A stretch of 64,000 bases of DNA from Corallococcus sp. AS-1-6. Its GTDB lineage: Bacteria; Myxococcota; Myxococcia; Myxococcales; Myxococcaceae. Shown here piece by piece: positions 42,149 through 51,953 of this stretch (positions are counted from its first letter, which is position 1; each line of letters starts with the position of its first letter). The stretch lies in the NCBI RefSeq assembly GCF_020037015.1, contig NZ_JAIQDE010000006.1, positions 62,001 to 126,000 of the forward strand, in the 5' to 3' direction. The position numbers were made by a program, and so were the translations under genes. Below the pieces are notes generated by a model. The model did no database searches, had not been told where the DNA came from, and saw only the letters and a list, made by a program, of their open reading frames with translations.

Positions 42149-45100
42149 TGAACGGCCAGGGCTTTGGCGGTGACGTCGAGCGTCGCTATCACCAGACATG
42201 GATGGGGATGGCGCAGCCCATCGAAGGGCTGGTGGTCTCCATCCCGGTCCTCGAGGACGCGCAGTGCATGCAGCGCCTGCCGGTGTCCGCGCAGTCGCGG
42301 TTCATCCTGCTCGCGGGCCGGGAGTCACCTCGCGTGACGGATGTCCCGCGCTTCCTCCGGGAGGTGCTGGGCTTCTCCGACGATGACTTCGTCACGGAGT
42401 TCCCGGAGGACCTCCGGCTCGACATCGCGGAGGGACACCAGACGATCCGGCCCACGCGGGCTCTGCGGCGGCGCGGTCCTCCACCCGCGAAGCCGGAAGG
42501 CCTGCCGGACGACTCCACACCGGTCAGCCGGGCCGCGGAGGGTTTCGCGCTCCTCACCTGGGAGCTGCCGCTCGGGTTGGACCTGGACAAGAAGGAGGAC
42601 ACCACGGGCGCGTGGTTCTACGAGCCCACCGCCAAGTTCGACCGCCTGCTGCGCGCAGCCCGCGTCCCCATCGGCCTGCTGTTCAATGGGGACTGCGTGC
42701 GCCTGGTCTACGCCCCCCACGGGGAGACCTCGGGGCACCTCACCTTCCGGTTCAAGGACCTCGTCACCTCCAGCGGCCGGCCCCTGTTCGACGCGATGGT
42801 GATGCTCCTGCACGCGCGCCGCTTCTTCGGCGTGCTGCCCGAGCATCAGCTCCCCGCGCTCCTGGAGCAGTCCCGCCGCCGCCAGGCCGATGTCACCGAG
42901 GAGCTGGCGGACCAGGTGCTGGAGGCGCTCAGCATCTTGTTGACGGGGTTCGAGACGGCCGCGGAGCGGGATGGCTCCCGTGCCCTGGACGAGGCGTTCG
43001 CGCGAGGGGAGGACCATGTCTACGGGGGACTCCTCTCCACGCTCCTGAGGCTCGTCTTCATCCTCTATGCGGAGGACCAGGGCCTGCTCCCCGTGGACCA
43101 GGAGCCCTACCGCGACGACCTGTCGGTGAAGGCGCTTCACGAGCAACTGGTCGAGGACGCCAGCCAGTACCCCGACGCGATGAACCGCCGGTTCGGCGCG
43201 TGGCCACGGCTGCTGGCGCTCTTCCGGTGCATCTATCTGGGGGCCTCACACGACAAGCTGCGCATGCCGGCACGTCGCGGGCAGCTCTTCGACCCCGACA
43301 GGTTTCCCTTCCTGGGTGGAGGGACCTCCGACGATGCGGGCACGCAGGCGCCAACGCCATCCATCGATGATGAGACCGTCCACCAGGTCCTGGAGCGGCT
43401 CATCTTCCTCAAGGGACAGCGACTGAGCTTCAAGTCGCTCGACGTGGAGCAGATCGGCTCCGTGTACGAGGGGCTGATGGGCTTTCACGTCAAGCGCCTG
43501 ACCGGCGCTGGACTCTGCCTCAAGCCCTCGAAGGTCTGGGTCTCCGCGGACGAAGTGCTGGCCCAGCCCGCGAAGCGGCGCGCCGCATGGCTGGGGGAGG
43601 AAGCAGGTCTTGATACGAAGGCCGTGAAGGCCCTGGCGAAGACGCTGGAGCAGGCCGTCACGCAGCAGATGGTCCTGGCCGCGCTGGAGCCGTACCGCGT
43701 GAGGGGCACCGAGACGCGGCGAGCCTCCCAGTGGGTGCTCCAGCCCGGAGACGAGCGACGGCGGACGAGCAGCCACTACACGCCTCGAAGCCTCTCGACG
43801 CCCATCGTTCAGCGTGCGTTGGAGCCGCTGCTCAAGACGATGGGACCCCAGCCGTCCTCGGAGCGCCTCCTCAACCTGAAGATCTGTGACCCGGCCATGG
43901 GGTCGGGCGCGTTCCTCGTGGAGTCCTGCCGCTTCCTCGCGGACCAGGTCGTCGCCGCCTGGACCCGTGAGGGCGTGCTGAAGCGCGACAAGCACGAGGA
44001 TGAGGTGATGCGAGCGCGCCGGCTGGTGGCCCAGCGGTGCCTGTACGGCGTGGACAAGAACCCGTGGGCGGTGAGCCTCGCGAAGCTGTCGTTGTGGCTC
44101 GTGACGCTGGCGAAGACAGAGCCGTTCACGTTCCTGGACCATGCGCTCAAGTGTGGGGATTCGCTGGTCGGGCTCGACCTGGAGCAGCTTCAAGCGTTCC
44201 ATTGGGACCCGGCCAGCAAGAAGCAGTCAGAGCTGCCGTGGGCGCTCATCAACAATCAACTGACGCGTTCGCTCGAGAAGCGCGAGAGGATCCTCCAGCT
44301 CGCGCTCGACCTGGAAGGACCAGAGCGCAAGCCATTGCAGTTGGACCTGGACCCTGGCCGGGTGAAGGAAGGGCTGCTCGGTGACGCGGACGCGGCGCTG
44401 GCGGACGTCAAACGGATCGCCAACGCGTGCGTCGGTGCGTTCTTCGCACACGGCTCGGACAAGGAGCGGGAGAAGGAGCGCGTCCGTCGGCTCGATCGGA
44501 TTGGAGCGTGGCTGGCCCAGGAGAAGAAGGGCGTTCTGCCCCCCATGCCGGCGGACATCGCCGCGTTCTCCGCGCCGTCTTGGACGTTTCACTGGCCGCT
44601 GGAGTTCCCCGAGGTGTTCCATGGAAGTCGGCCCGATCCGCTCGACAACGAGCAGCCCAACAAGGCGGCATGGATCGATGGGTTCGTGGGCAACCCGCCC
44701 TTCGCGGGGAAGAACGCGATCATCGAGACAGGGGGAGAGAACTACCTGCCCTGGCTCCAGGCGGTCCACGAGGGAGCACACGGCAACGCGGACCTGTCCG
44801 CGCATTTCTTCCGCCGCGCGTTCCACTTGCTGGGTGAGCACGGCAGCTTCGGATTCATCGCCACCAACACCATCGCGCAGGGAGACACGAGGGCCACGGG
44901 GCTGAAGTACCTGGTGGACCATGGCGGCCACCTGTACGACGCCGTGCGCTCCATGAAGTGGCCCGTGACCGGAGCCAACGTCTCGGTGTCCGTGGTCCAT
45001 CTGGCGAAGGGGCACGTCTCTGACCTGAAGCTGGAGTCCCGACTGGACCGGCTGCCCGTGAAGCACCTCAATTCCCGACTGCGGGGGAAAGCTGAACGAG

Positions 45101-46065
45101 CGGATCCCGTGGTCCTCAGAGCCAACGCGGGCAAGAGCTTTCAGGGAAGCATCGTTCTTGGCATGGGATTCGTGCTCAGTCCTGAGCAGCGCTCGGCCCT
45201 TATCGCAAAGTCACCCAAGAACGCGGAGCGCATCTTTCGCTACGTCGGTGGGGAGGAGATCAATTCCGATCCCAGTCCCGAACTTGAAAGGTACGTCATC
45301 AACTTCGGACAGATGGAATTAAAAGACGCGAAACAATGGCCCGACCTCATCCATATCGTGCAAGAACAGGTAAAACCTGAGCGCGACAAGAGCAAGGACA
45401 AGGGAGCGAAGCACCTCTGGTGGCAATACATACGCCCGCGGCAAGAGCTCTACCAGACACTTCGACCGCTCCACCGATGCCTCGTAAACTCACAGGTATC
45501 CAAGCACCTTGTCTTCGATTGGCGTCCCACAGGCGGCATTTTCTCCCATGCAGCCTACGTTTACACTCAAGAACAAGACAGATGGCTCGCGGTCTTGCAA
45601 TCCCGAGCGCATGAGGCCTGGGCACGTTTGCTGTCCTCCTCCATGCGCAACGACCTTCGCTACACGCCAAGCAGTTGCTTCGAAACCTTCCCATTTCCCG
45701 AAGACGCACGGGGGGCCACGCTTGACGCAATAGGCAAGCGACTCCACTTCGAGCGCAGCCAGTACATTCAGGCCCACAACATCGGCCTGACGACGACGTA
45801 CAACCGGCTCAAGGACAGGTCCGTCACGGACGCCGCGACGCAGCGACTGCGTGACCTGCACGTCGCCGTGGACCAGGCCGTCCTGGATGCGTACGGCTGG
45901 AATGACCTCCACGCACCTCCCTACTGCGGCGCCACTCCCAAACAACTCGATGCCTTCGAGGACGAAGTCCTCGACCGCCTCTTCGACCTGAACGAGCAGC
46001 GCGCCCACGAGGAAGCCCACCCCACGTCCCGCCGTCCCTCGAAGTCCCGCACCCAGACCGCCTGA
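42148..46065 (+). CDS. drmMI: DrmMI, DISARM adenine methyltransferase
   Basis: A 1305-residue class I methylase of type IIG-like layout. The SAM-binding motif is CDPAMGSGAF (Asp581-Phe589) and the catalytic N6-adenine motif is NPPF (849-852). The N-terminal third resembles the nuclease-like domain of type IIG enzymes (GLLFNGDCVRLVY, LLRLVFILYAEDQGLLP). The C-terminal third (from about 960) should hold target recognition. In DISARM the methylase marks host DNA as self. Codon use is clearly more AT-rich in about 45080-45760, inside the recognition part (60 G/C of 120 bases at 45241-45360). Eight bases separate it from drmA. Confidence 0.92.
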   Translation: MNGQGFGGDVERRYHQTWMGMAQPIEGLVVSIPVLEDAQCMQRLPVSAQSRFILLAGRESPRVTDVPRFLREVLGFSDDDFVTEFPEDLRLDIAEGHQTIRPTRALRRRGPPPAKPEGLPDDSTPVSRAAEGFALLTWELPLGLDLDKKEDTTGAWFYEPTAKFDRLLRAARVPIGLLFNGDCVRLVYAPHGETSGHLTFRFKDLVTSSGRPLFDAMVMLLHARRFFGVLPEHQLPALLEQSRRRQADVTEELADQVLEALSILLTGFETAAERDGSRALDEAFARGEDHVYGGLLSTLLRLVFILYAEDQGLLPVDQEPYRDDLSVKALHEQLVEDASQYPDAMNRRFGAWPRLLALFRCIYLGASHDKLRMPARRGQLFDPDRFPFLGGGTSDDAGTQAPTPSIDDETVHQVLERLIFLKGQRLSFKSLDVEQIGSVYEGLMGFHVKRLTGAGLCLKPSKVWVSADEVLAQPAKRRAAWLGEEAGLDTKAVKALAKTLEQAVTQQMVLAALEPYRVRGTETRRASQWVLQPGDERRRTSSHYTPRSLSTPIVQRALEPLLKTMGPQPSSERLLNLKICDPAMGSGAFLVESCRFLADQVVAAWTREGVLKRDKHEDEVMRARRLVAQRCLYGVDKNPWAVSLAKLSLWLVTLAKTEPFTFLDHALKCGDSLVGLDLEQLQAFHWDPASKKQSELPWALINNQLTRSLEKRERILQLALDLEGPERKPLQLDLDPGRVKEGLLGDADAALADVKRIANACVGAFFAHGSDKEREKERVRRLDRIGAWLAQEKKGVLPPMPADIAAFSAPSWTFHWPLEFPEVFHGSRPDPLDNEQPNKAAWIDGFVGNPPFAGKNAIIETGGENYLPWLQAVHEGAHGNADLSAHFFRRAFHLLGEHGSFGFIATNTIAQGDTRATGLKYLVDHGGHLYDAVRSMKWPVTGANVSVSVVHLAKGHVSDLKLESRLDRLPVKHLNSRLRGKAERADPVVLRANAGKSFQGSIVLGMGFVLSPEQRSALIAKSPKNAERIFRYVGGEEINSDPSPELERYVINFGQMELKDAKQWPDLIHIVQEQVKPERDKSKDKGAKHLWWQYIRPRQELYQTLRPLHRCLVNSQVSKHLVFDWRPTGGIFSHAAYVYTQEQDRWLAVLQSRAHEAWARLLSSSMRNDLRYTPSSCFETFPFPEDARGATLDAIGKRLHFERSQYIQAHNIGLTTTYNRLKDRSVTDAATQRLRDLHVAVDQAVLDAYGWNDLHAPPYCGATPKQLDAFEDEVLDRLFDLNEQRAHEEAHPTSRRPSKSRTQTA

Positions 46066-46073
46066 GCCCTCCC

Positions 46074-49000
46074 ATGAATGCCCATGACGCCGGAGCGGTC
46101 CGCTCCCACCTCATCGATGCGCTCGAAGCGGACCTCGTCGGTCCGTTCCACAAGCCCCCAGGCGCTCCCGTGTCGGACGCCACCGAAGTGCTCCGCACGC
46201 CGCCGTCCCGTTGGTACCTGACAGGCTTCCTCGTCCCACTCGACCAGGGTGTCATCGAGGACGACCCGGACGACGAAGAGGACGACCTGGCCGCGGGCAA
46301 CGACGAGGACAACGAGGAAGCCTCCCGTCCCGACCCGACCGCCAAGAAGGTGCGCCGCCTTCCCGCGTCCATGGGTCTGTCCGTCTTCGTCCCCTCAGGC
46401 ACTTCCCAGCTCACCGCGCATGTCTGCTGGGCGGACTACCAGCGCACCGAGGCGGACGGGCGCAAGCCATGGAGCCGCACCTTCCACCAACGCACCGTCA
46501 CCCTGTCCTTGAACGACTCGGTGCTGCGCGAAGGCGTGCACCTCCAGGACAGCCGGGGTCTGCGCCTGGAGGGCCACGTGGAGAGGACGCGCGAAGGGGA
46601 GCTCGCCGTCGCCATCTTCCTCGTGAACGCGCGTCCCCCCACCTCCACCGCCGCGGACCGCGACGAGGCCTATGCCTTCCAGACGCACCTCGCCCTGGAG
46701 TGCGCGCAGGGCTTCGTCAGCCGGCAGGACTCCAGCGACGCCCGGAGCGAGGACGATGACGACCGCGTCAACGACCTCCAGTTCCGCCACCGTCAGCAGT
46801 GGGCCGTGGGCCACGGCGTCTCCGTGCGCGTCCCCTCCACTTCCATGCCCGTCACCCTCGTGGAGACGGACTGGCTGCCTCGCGTCGAGGTGCTCCCCGT
46901 CGAAGCGCGCCAGATTCGCGAGGTCGCTGTGGGAATGGAACAGCTCGCCGCGTTCACGACGCCTTCGGAAGCCGTCGCGGCCCTGAGTCCCCTGGTGCGT
47001 GCCTACCGCGACTGGGTGACCACCCAGTCCGCCCTCGACGTGGGCAGTGAGCGCCGGGAGGAGACCCGGGATGAGCTGGTCCGCCGCGCCCACCGCGCGG
47101 CAACCCGCATCGAGGAGGGCATCCAGCTCCTGGAGCGGGAGCCCCTCGCCTTCGACGCCTTCCGCTGGATGAACAGCGTCATGGCCCAGGCCGAACGCAA
47201 GGCCCGCCCGGACCGGGCTCCCGAATGGCGCCTCTTCCAGCTCGCCTTCATCCTGCTCAACCTCCCGTCCGTCGAGGACGAAGCCCACGCGGACCGCGAG
47301 CTCGTGGAACTCATCTTCTTCCCCACGGGCGGCGGCAAGACGCAGGCGTACCTGGGCCTCATCGCCTTCACCCTGCTCCTGCGCCGCCTCCGCGGTCAGG
47401 CGCATCTCCACGGAGGCCTGGGGGTGGCCGTGCTGCTGCGCTACACGCTGCGGCTGCTCACGCTCGACCAGCTCGGCCGCGCGGCGACGCTCATCTGCGC
47501 GCTCGACGTGCTCCGTCAGCAGGAGCCGAAACGCCTGGGAGCGGTGCGCTTCTCCATCGGCCTGTGGGTCGGCCGCTCCGCCACCGCCAACACCCTGGAG
47601 CAGGTCTCCACGCAGATCACCGAGTACAAGAACGACAACAGCGCCCGCGCCCAGTCGCCCTTTCCGCTCGCCACCTGCCCGTGGTGCGCCACGCCCTTCG
47701 AACGGGAGTGCTTCATCCTCCGGCCCTCCAAGTCCAAGCCTGAAGAGGTGCTCGTCGGCTGCGCGAACATCGCGTGCGCCTTCAACCTGGGCCGCAACCC
47801 GGAGGGGCTCCCCGTCCTCTTCGTCGACGAGCAGATCTACCGCGAGCTGCCATGCTTCCTCGTGGCCACCGTGGACAAGTTCGCCATGCTGCCCTGGCGT
47901 GGAGAGACCGGGCTGCTCTTCGGCCGGGCCCTGGGCCGCACCGGGAAGCGCTTCGTCGGCCCGTGCGACGACGCCGCGGACGTGAAGGCGGCGCTCGTGA
48001 CGCTCCCGAAGGGCCTGCGCCCCCCGGAGCTCATCGTGCAGGACGAGCTGCACCTCATCTCCGGTCCCCTGGGCTCCATGGTGGGCCTCTACGAAGGGGC
48101 CGTCCTGACGCTCGCGCCCCGGGCGAAGCTGGTGGCCTCCACGGCCACGGTCCGCCGTTCGCGGCAACAGGTGAGCCGCCTCTATGGACGGGACGTGGCG
48201 CTCTTCCCTCCCCCTGGCGTGGACGCCTCCGAGACGTTCTTCGCCTCCGTGGGCAAGAAGGGCGCGCGCCAGTACTTGGGTGTGGCGGCGCCCGGACGGC
48301 CCATGAAGGCCATCCTGCTGCGCGTCTACGTCAGCGTGCTCGCCGCCGCCGCGCGCGGTGAACAACTCCACGGCGCGCCCAGCGCCGACCCGTACCTGAC
48401 CCTCGTCGGCTACTTCAACAGCCTGCGGGAGTTGGGCGGCATGCGCCGGCTCGTCGAGGACGAGGTGCGACGGCTGGTGATGGACCGCGCCCGCCGCCGT
48501 CCCGAGGACTTCGACAAGGACGCCGAGCACCCCTGGTACCGGAGCCGGACCATCCGTGGCGAGCCCATCGAGCTGACCAGCCGGGAGAAGACCGCCGACA
48601 TCAAGGCCTCGAAGAACCGACTGGAGCTCACGCACGGCCAGCCCCAGAGCATCGACGTCGTGCTCGCCAGCAACATGATCTCCGTGGGCGTGGACATCGA
48701 CCGGCTGGGCCTCATGGTCGTGGCGGGTCAACCCAAGACAACCAGCGAGTACATCCAGGCGTCCAGCCGCGTGGGCCGCAACACGAACAAGCCCGGCCTG
48801 GTGGTGACGTGCCTCAACGCCGCCAAGCCTCGCGACCGCAGCCACTACGAGCGCTTCGGGACGTACCATGAGTCGTTCTACCGCTTCGTCGAAGCCACCT
48901 CGGTGACGCCCTTCTCCGCCCCGGCGCTCGATCGGGGCCTCGCGGGCGTGGTGGTGGCGCTGGGCCGGCTGCTGGACACCGCGATGACCGCTCCCCTGGA

Positions 49001-49412
49001 GTGGAAGTCGTTGCAGGCGCACCGGGACGCGCTGGAGCAGACGCTCGAAACGCTGGCGAAGCGCGCGGGGCGCGGGCTTCCCAAGGAGGAGTCGGAGCGC
49101 GCCAGCGGCATCGTGATGCAGCGGGCACGGAGCCTGCTCGACTCGTGGCGCAACATCATCGAGCAGTCGAAGAAGGACGCCGCCCAGCGCGCGTACTCGC
49201 GCTACGACCCGGCGGGAAAGGGTCTCAAGCCCCTGCTGCGCGGCTTCCTGGACACCACCGAGAACCTCACCCAGGACGAGCTCAAGTTCGAAGCGCCCAC
49301 GTCCATGCGCGACGTGGAGTCCTCGGTGCACCTGTGGATTTCACGTCAACCACTGGGCGGCTACCGCGCCCCGAAGGCCGCGACGGAGGAGGTGACGCAT
49401 GACGAACCGTAG
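46074..49412 (+). CDS. drmA: DrmA, DISARM core helicase
   Basis: A 1112-residue superfamily 2 helicase. Walker A is PTGGGKTQAYLG (Lys422); the DEAD-box equivalent is QDELHLISGP (Asp657-His660). A Cys-rich zinc-type insert (CPWCATPFERECF, then CANIAC) lies at about 538-570. The C-terminal motifs are SNMISVGVDIDRLG and IQASSRVGR. The acidic stretch at 60-80 (EDDPDDEEDD) is notable. DrmA and DrmB form the core complex that loads on DNA with a 5' overhang and is needed for phage restriction in DISARM. It overlaps drmB by 14 bases. Confidence 0.94.
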   Translation: MNAHDAGAVRSHLIDALEADLVGPFHKPPGAPVSDATEVLRTPPSRWYLTGFLVPLDQGVIEDDPDDEEDDLAAGNDEDNEEASRPDPTAKKVRRLPASMGLSVFVPSGTSQLTAHVCWADYQRTEADGRKPWSRTFHQRTVTLSLNDSVLREGVHLQDSRGLRLEGHVERTREGELAVAIFLVNARPPTSTAADRDEAYAFQTHLALECAQGFVSRQDSSDARSEDDDDRVNDLQFRHRQQWAVGHGVSVRVPSTSMPVTLVETDWLPRVEVLPVEARQIREVAVGMEQLAAFTTPSEAVAALSPLVRAYRDWVTTQSALDVGSERREETRDELVRRAHRAATRIEEGIQLLEREPLAFDAFRWMNSVMAQAERKARPDRAPEWRLFQLAFILLNLPSVEDEAHADRELVELIFFPTGGGKTQAYLGLIAFTLLLRRLRGQAHLHGGLGVAVLLRYTLRLLTLDQLGRAATLICALDVLRQQEPKRLGAVRFSIGLWVGRSATANTLEQVSTQITEYKNDNSARAQSPFPLATCPWCATPFERECFILRPSKSKPEEVLVGCANIACAFNLGRNPEGLPVLFVDEQIYRELPCFLVATVDKFAMLPWRGETGLLFGRALGRTGKRFVGPCDDAADVKAALVTLPKGLRPPELIVQDELHLISGPLGSMVGLYEGAVLTLAPRAKLVASTATVRRSRQQVSRLYGRDVALFPPPGVDASETFFASVGKKGARQYLGVAAPGRPMKAILLRVYVSVLAAAARGEQLHGAPSADPYLTLVGYFNSLRELGGMRRLVEDEVRRLVMDRARRRPEDFDKDAEHPWYRSRTIRGEPIELTSREKTADIKASKNRLELTHGQPQSIDVVLASNMISVGVDIDRLGLMVVAGQPKTTSEYIQASSRVGRNTNKPGLVVTCLNAAKPRDRSHYERFGTYHESFYRFVEATSVTPFSAPALDRGLAGVVVALGRLLDTAMTAPLEWKSLQAHRDALEQTLETLAKRAGRGLPKEESERASGIVMQRARSLLDSWRNIIEQSKKDAAQRAYSRYDPAGKGLKPLLRGFLDTTENLTQDELKFEAPTSMRDVESSVHLWISRQPLGGYRAPKAATEEVTHDEP

Positions 49413-51246
49413 GAAGTGGACCCGGGCCCGCTCGACGCGGCCGCCGGATGGGCGCGTGCGCCAGAGCCAGGTGGTCTCCACCTTCGGCCCGGGCAGCATG
49501 CTGGACCTGCTCAACGATGCGGTCCTCGTGGGAGGCCTGGACTTCTGGCGGCTCAAGGGCCAGGGCGAGGTGGTCAACGAGCCCAGGCTCCTGGAGATCG
49601 TCGAACCGCTCTACCACCGCAACAAGTGGCCCCTCAGCAAGGAGGCGCCCTTCCGCAAACCACCCGCCGGGGATGAGCGCGAGCCGACGGAGTCCTGCGG
49701 CATCCAGGTGTATGAGTTTCCGCGCTGGTTCGTCTGCCAGAACCCCCACTGCCGTGCGCTGGTGCGGGCCAACAGCCTGGAGCGCGTGAACCAGGAGTAC
49801 CGCCACCGTTGCTCGGGCATGGAGGCGAAGCCGGAGCGGTGCGTACCGGTGCGCTTCGTCGCGGCGTGTCCCCGGGGGCATCTGTCGGACATTGACTGGT
49901 CCTGGTGGACGCACGAGCGCAAGCCCTGCGACGCCCCGCAGCTCAGGCTGGAAGAAGGCGTGAGCGGAGACTTCAGCGACATCGAGGTCGCGTGCTCGAC
50001 GTGCGGCAAGCGCAAGCGCCTTGCCGACATGATGGTCAAGGAGCAGCAGGACCGCTGCGACGGAGAGCGGCCCTGGCTGGGGCTGGAGGCCCGGGAGCGC
50101 TGCGACGAGAAGCAGCGGCTGCTGGTCCGCACCGCCAGCAATGGCTACTTCGCGCAGACCACCAGCGCCATCACCATCCCCGAGCCCGAGTCGCTCCGGC
50201 GCAAAGTGCAGTCCGCGTGGAACATCCTCCAGGCGGCCACAGCGGAGAGCCTGCCCGCCTTCCGGACCATCCCCCAGGTCCAGGCGGCGCTGGGCTCCGC
50301 CTCCAACGCGGAGGTGCTGGCGGCCATCCAGGCGGAGCGCGAGCACACGCCCGAGGCCGTCCCGGAGATTCGCACCGCGGAGTGGCTCCAGTTCCTCGCG
50401 CAGCCGCAGGAGAAGCCGGGTGAGATGCCCCGGGACCGCACCGAGGTCTTCTGGGCGCGGCGCATCGCCCGGCCCCAGGGGCTGCCCTCGCTGGTCGAAC
50501 GCGTGGTGCTGGCGCGGCGGCTGCGCGAGGTCCAGGCCCAGGTCGGCTTCACGCGGCTGGAGCCGCTGTCGAAGGACCTCCAGGGCCGCTACGACCTGGA
50601 CGTGGCGCTCGCGCCGATGTCGCTGCACCGGGACTGGGTGCCCGTCACGGAGATGCAGGGCGAGGGCATGCTGCTGGTGCTCGACGAGCAGCAGGTGCAC
50701 GCATGGGAGACCTCCGAGCCGGTGCGACGGCGCGAGGAGGTGCTCCAGGCCGGCTGGGAGCGCTGGAAGCAGGGCTCCGGTTCGAAGCTCACCTTCCCGG
50801 GGGTGCGGCTCTACCTGCTGCACTCGCTGGCGCACCTCCTGATGACGGAGGTGGCGCTGGAGTGTGGCTACCCCGCGAGCTCCATCCGCGAGCGGCTGTA
50901 CTGCGCGCCGCACAGCGATGCCGTCCCCATGGCGGGCATCCTGCTGATGACGGGAACCACGGGCGCGGAGGGCACGTTGGGCGGACTGGTGGAGGAGGGG
51001 CGGAGGCTGGGGCAGCACCTGTCCCGCGCGCTGGAGGACGCGCGCCTCTGCTCCAACGACCCTGTCTGCGCGCACCACGAGCCCACGGGTCGTGACGACC
51101 GCGACCTGGAAGGGGCCGCGTGCCACGGCTGCCTCTTCCTGCCGGAGTGCTCCTGCGAGCGTTTCAACCAATACCTCGACCGCGCGCTCGTCGTGCCCAC
51201 GCTGGGCCACGAGGACGTCGCCTTCCTGAAGACGCCGTGGACCTGA
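49399..51246 (+). CDS. drmB: DrmB, DISARM DUF1998 protein
   Basis: A 615-residue protein opening MTNRRKWTRARSTRPPDGRV and then QSQVVSTFGPGSMLDLLNDA, the DrmB hallmark. Several Cys pairs suggest zinc sites: CPRGHLSD, ACSTCGKRKRL and a late cluster CSNDPVC...CHGCLFLPECSCE. The DUF1998 domain lies at about 455-600, with LLHSLAHLLMTEVALECGYP. DrmB binds DrmA and positions DNA in the core complex. It starts within drmA by a 14-base overlap, so the two are translated together, fitting their known complex. Confidence 0.94.
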   Translation: MTNRRKWTRARSTRPPDGRVRQSQVVSTFGPGSMLDLLNDAVLVGGLDFWRLKGQGEVVNEPRLLEIVEPLYHRNKWPLSKEAPFRKPPAGDEREPTESCGIQVYEFPRWFVCQNPHCRALVRANSLERVNQEYRHRCSGMEAKPERCVPVRFVAACPRGHLSDIDWSWWTHERKPCDAPQLRLEEGVSGDFSDIEVACSTCGKRKRLADMMVKEQQDRCDGERPWLGLEARERCDEKQRLLVRTASNGYFAQTTSAITIPEPESLRRKVQSAWNILQAATAESLPAFRTIPQVQAALGSASNAEVLAAIQAEREHTPEAVPEIRTAEWLQFLAQPQEKPGEMPRDRTEVFWARRIARPQGLPSLVERVVLARRLREVQAQVGFTRLEPLSKDLQGRYDLDVALAPMSLHRDWVPVTEMQGEGMLLVLDEQQVHAWETSEPVRRREEVLQAGWERWKQGSGSKLTFPGVRLYLLHSLAHLLMTEVALECGYPASSIRERLYCAPHSDAVPMAGILLMTGTTGAEGTLGGLVEEGRRLGQHLSRALEDARLCSNDPVCAHHEPTGRDDRDLEGAACHGCLFLPECSCERFNQYLDRALVVPTLGHEDVAFLKTPWT

Positions 51247-51923
51247 GCGGCGTGGCGACGCTGGACCTGGAGCGGCTGAGGGACGTGGTGGCCGCGCGGA
51301 GGCTCGGGTTCCCGCTGTCACGGCTGGCGCTCCAGGGTGAAGGGCTGGAGCGGTTGGCGGGCGAGGCCGCGGCGTTGAACGCGCTGGGGCGGGACGGGAC
51401 GCTCGTGTTGCTGGACACGCTGCTCGTGGAGCGGCGCGGGAGAGCCCGGCGTCCGGAGCTGGTCTGGACGGGGCCGGAGACGCGCTGGAGCGGCGCCCGC
51501 GACACGGCGGTGGTGCTGGCGGACCTGTTCCACAAGGCCACGAGCACGGTGCTGGTGGCCGGGTTCGCGTTCGACCACGCGGCGGAGGTCCTGAAGCCGC
51601 TGCACGAAGCGCTCAAGCGGGGTGTGGGTTGCCGGCTCTATGCCAGTGCCTCGGTGGCCTCGGCGTTCCTGAAGGAGCACTGGCCGTTCGGGCCACCGTT
51701 TCCGGAGTGTCACGGCTTCTCGCCGGAGAAGGGAGTCTTCGCCAGCCTGCATGCGAAGTGCGTCGTGGTGGACGCGCGGTGGGTCTTCGTGACGTCCGCG
51801 AACTTCACCGACCGGGGACAGACGCGGAACATCGAGGTGGGCGTGCTGCTGGAGGATGCGCACCTGGCGGCGGTGCTGGAGGCCCAGTTCTCCACGGGGG
51901 AGTGGTTCTCAAGGGTCGCCTGA
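51237..51923 (+). CDS. drmC: DrmC, DISARM phospholipase-D-fold protein
   Basis: A 228-residue PLD-family protein from a GTG that overlaps the drmB stop by ten bases. One HKD motif is present, HAKCVVVD (His172, Lys174, Asp179), followed by TSANFTDRGQ with the usual Asn; PLD-type nucleases with a single motif work as dimers. Residues 1-80 form a small helical N-terminal domain. DrmC completes the DISARM gene set and has been proposed as its nuclease, although in tested systems it is not always required. It ends 30 bases before the second toxin gene. Confidence 0.9.
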   Translation: MDLSGVATLDLERLRDVVAARRLGFPLSRLALQGEGLERLAGEAAALNALGRDGTLVLLDTLLVERRGRARRPELVWTGPETRWSGARDTAVVLADLFHKATSTVLVAGFAFDHAAEVLKPLHEALKRGVGCRLYASASVASAFLKEHWPFGPPFPECHGFSPEKGVFASLHAKCVVVDARWVFVTSANFTDRGQTRNIEVGVLLEDAHLAAVLEAQFSTGEWFSRVA

Positions 51924-51953
51924 TTCGACGCAGCGCCGGATAGAGTCCGGCGT

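Noticed and set aside
42148-46065. BREX PglX or a stand-alone type IIG restriction enzyme instead of DrmMI
   Set aside because: The neighbours are drmD, drmA, drmB and drmC in DISARM order, and there are no brx or pgl genes.
46395-49331. Open frame of nearly 1000 codons antisense to drmA
   Set aside because: The composition is typical of an antisense shadow, and drmA has all helicase motifs on the other strand.
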